NCBI GenBank assembly: GCA_018819375.1 | Contig: JAHJQH010000014.1 | Span: forward strand, 1-7,184 | Reading direction: 5' to 3' | Origin: Nanobdellota archaeon | GTDB lineage: Archaea > Nanobdellota > Nanobdellia > SCGC-AAA011-G17 > GW2011-AR20 | Length of the DNA stretch: 7,184 bases | Shown: piece by piece, positions 6,599-7,184 of the stretch | Numbering within the stretch: the stretch's first letter is position 1 | Layout of the letters: each line of letters starts with the position of its first letter | Program-made: the position numbers and the translations under genes | Notes under the pieces: generated by a model | Seen by the model: only the letters and a program-made list of their open reading frames with translations | What the model was told of the DNA's origin: nothing | Databases searched by the model: none

Positions 6599-6606
6599 TT
6601 TTATAT
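6599..6606 (+). promoter_or_regulatory. TATA box for the 124-aa orphan gene
   Basis: TTTTATAT is centred about 25 nt before the ATG at 6628, matching the spacing seen for the other genes. No Shine-Dalgarno lies between, so a leaderless mRNA starting at the ATG is predicted. This supports both the reality of the gene and the choice of start. Confidence 0.55.
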
Positions 6607-6627
6607 CCTTCCACCAACCATCTTGTT

Positions 6628-7002
6628 ATGGTGACCTCAGCAGCATTAAGACCTTGGGTTGGAACAACAAGAAATAGGACCAATTCTCTTGAATGTGCAA
6701 TAACAAGTATGAATAATGAAATGTTGTTAGAAAAAACCAGATTAATAAGAGAGATAAGAAAATATGGCATCAAAGGAAAAATAGAAATAGAACCAATAAT
6801 AGACAAAAGTGACCTTTATTTATTGCTCCCAAACAGGTATTTATTATTTTCTAAAGGAATAAAAGGGATTAGTGGTAATAAAAGGGTTTTCTTTGTGACA
6901 TACTTTGAGGACAATAAAAAAGACTCTCCAAAAGAGAAATATTTAATACTCCCTCAAGGATGGAAAGGGGAAAAGAAAGGAATCGGTTTTGTAACAGATT
7001 AA
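6628..7002 (+). CDS. Hypothetical protein, 124 aa
   Basis: I do not recognise this protein. It is basic, has one cysteine (Cys23), no signal peptide and no membrane span. Residues 1-27 are rich in Thr, Arg and Ala (VTSAALRPWVGTTRNRT). Residues 30-48 look like a charged helix (MLLEKTRLIREIRKYG). From 51 on there are alternating strand-like segments (KIEIEPII, LYLLLPNRYLLF, KRVFFVTYF, EKYLILPQ), suggesting a small alpha/beta fold. The ATG at 6628 is supported by a TATA box about 25 nt upstream; in-frame ATGs at 6709 and 6721 are alternatives if the unusual N-terminus is not translated. It lies 87 bp after EF-2 on the same strand, but its own promoter suggests a separate transcript. The codon pattern (AT-ending, Lys/Ile-rich) fits the neighbours. 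Moderate confidence that it is a real gene. Confidence 0.6.
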   Translation: MVTSAALRPWVGTTRNRTNSLECAITSMNNEMLLEKTRLIREIRKYGIKGKIEIEPIIDKSDLYLLLPNRYLLFSKGIKGISGNKRVFFVTYFEDNKKDSPKEKYLILPQGWKGEKKGIGFVTD

Positions 7003-7145
7003 AAGATATTTTATATAATTCACTCAAAAAACCTTTCTTCAACATCCTTCAAAAGTATAAAAAACTTCGCATAAATGAAATTATCAGTAATTCCATAGGT
7101 CGCCATTCCATTCGGTTCACTTTCACTCCCGAAAATTTTTCCTTC
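7003..7145. other. Spacer after the orphan gene, no convincing gene
   Basis: This AT-rich stretch has two plus-strand TATA-like elements, TTTTATATAA at 7009-7018 and TATAAAAA at 7056-7063. A T/C-rich tract (TTTTTCCTTCTT) lies at 7136-7147. A 68-codon plus-strand reading frame crosses it but overlaps the orphan gene and looks non-coding. The second TATA and the T-rich tract could bracket a short RNA of roughly 55-60 nt, but no fold or box motif supports this. Confidence 0.5.
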
Positions 7146-7184
7146 TTAATGATTAGAAATAGATAAACCAGCAATTTCAACTAT
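7146..7184 (-). CDS. Possible C-terminal tail of a gene entering from the right edge
   Basis: On the minus strand only one frame is open at the window edge. It reads IVEIAGLSISNH and then a TAA at 7148-7146; the other two frames hit stops within two codons. Twelve codons are too few to identify a family or to exclude chance. Confidence 0.3.
   Translation of the reverse strand: MVEIAGLSISNH

Noticed and set aside
6582..6806. Minus-strand 74-codon hydrophobic frame
   Set aside because: It begins with TTG, is antisense to the orphan gene, and its Phe/Leu/Ile richness is what the reverse of Lys/Glu/Asn codons gives.
6960..7166. Plus-strand 68-codon frame
   Set aside because: It overlaps the end of the orphan gene in another frame, has low-complexity Lys/Asn/Ile/Phe content, and no start signal at the right distance.
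1..7184. CRISPR array, insertion sequence or transposase
   Set aside because: No regularly spaced repeats, terminal inverted repeats or transposase motifs were seen; the only mobile element is the intein.

Overview
The window comes from an AT-rich archaeon. It carries an archaeal/eukaryal-type elongation factor 2 with the diphthamide-site motif, a short archaeal RNase J, a tRNA gene with no encoded CCA, and protein genes whose start codons sit about 25-28 nt downstream of TATA-like boxes with no Shine-Dalgarno sequence (leaderless transcription). The AT-rich composition and gene mix would suit a DPANN-type lineage such as Woesearchaeota or Pacearchaeota, but that placement is inference only.

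Layout: (1) 1-981 (+) is the 3' part of a radical-SAM lysine 2,3-aminomutase (KamA) family gene whose start lies off the left edge. (2) 987-2306 (-) is an RNase J-type metallo-beta-lactamase/beta-CASP ribonuclease, convergent with kamA and separated from it by 5 bp. (3) 2349-2422 (+) is a tRNA with a proline-type anticodon AGG (A34), divergent from rnj across a 42-bp spacer that must hold both promoters. (4) 2433-2783 (-) is a small DUF192 protein, convergent with the tRNA. (5) 2902-6540 (+) is elongation factor EF-2, interrupted exactly inside its GTP-binding P-loop by a 490-residue intein (3001-4470) with all expected splicing residues and an intact LAGLIDADG homing endonuclease; the spliced factor would be 722 aa. 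(6) 6628-7002 (+) is a 124-aa protein I do not recognise, with its own TATA box. (7) 7003-7184 is mostly non-coding; the last 39 bases may be the C-terminal tail of a gene entering on the minus strand.

Functionally the core is information processing: EF-2 (ribosomal translocation), a tRNA (decoding of CCN proline codons) and RNase J (RNA turnover). KamA would make beta-lysine from lysine, either as an osmolyte precursor or for a modification. No metabolic operon is apparent; most genes seem to be single transcription units with their own promoters. The most notable items are the P-loop intein in EF-2, the A34 tRNA, and the tight overlapping promoter arrangement between rnj and the tRNA.
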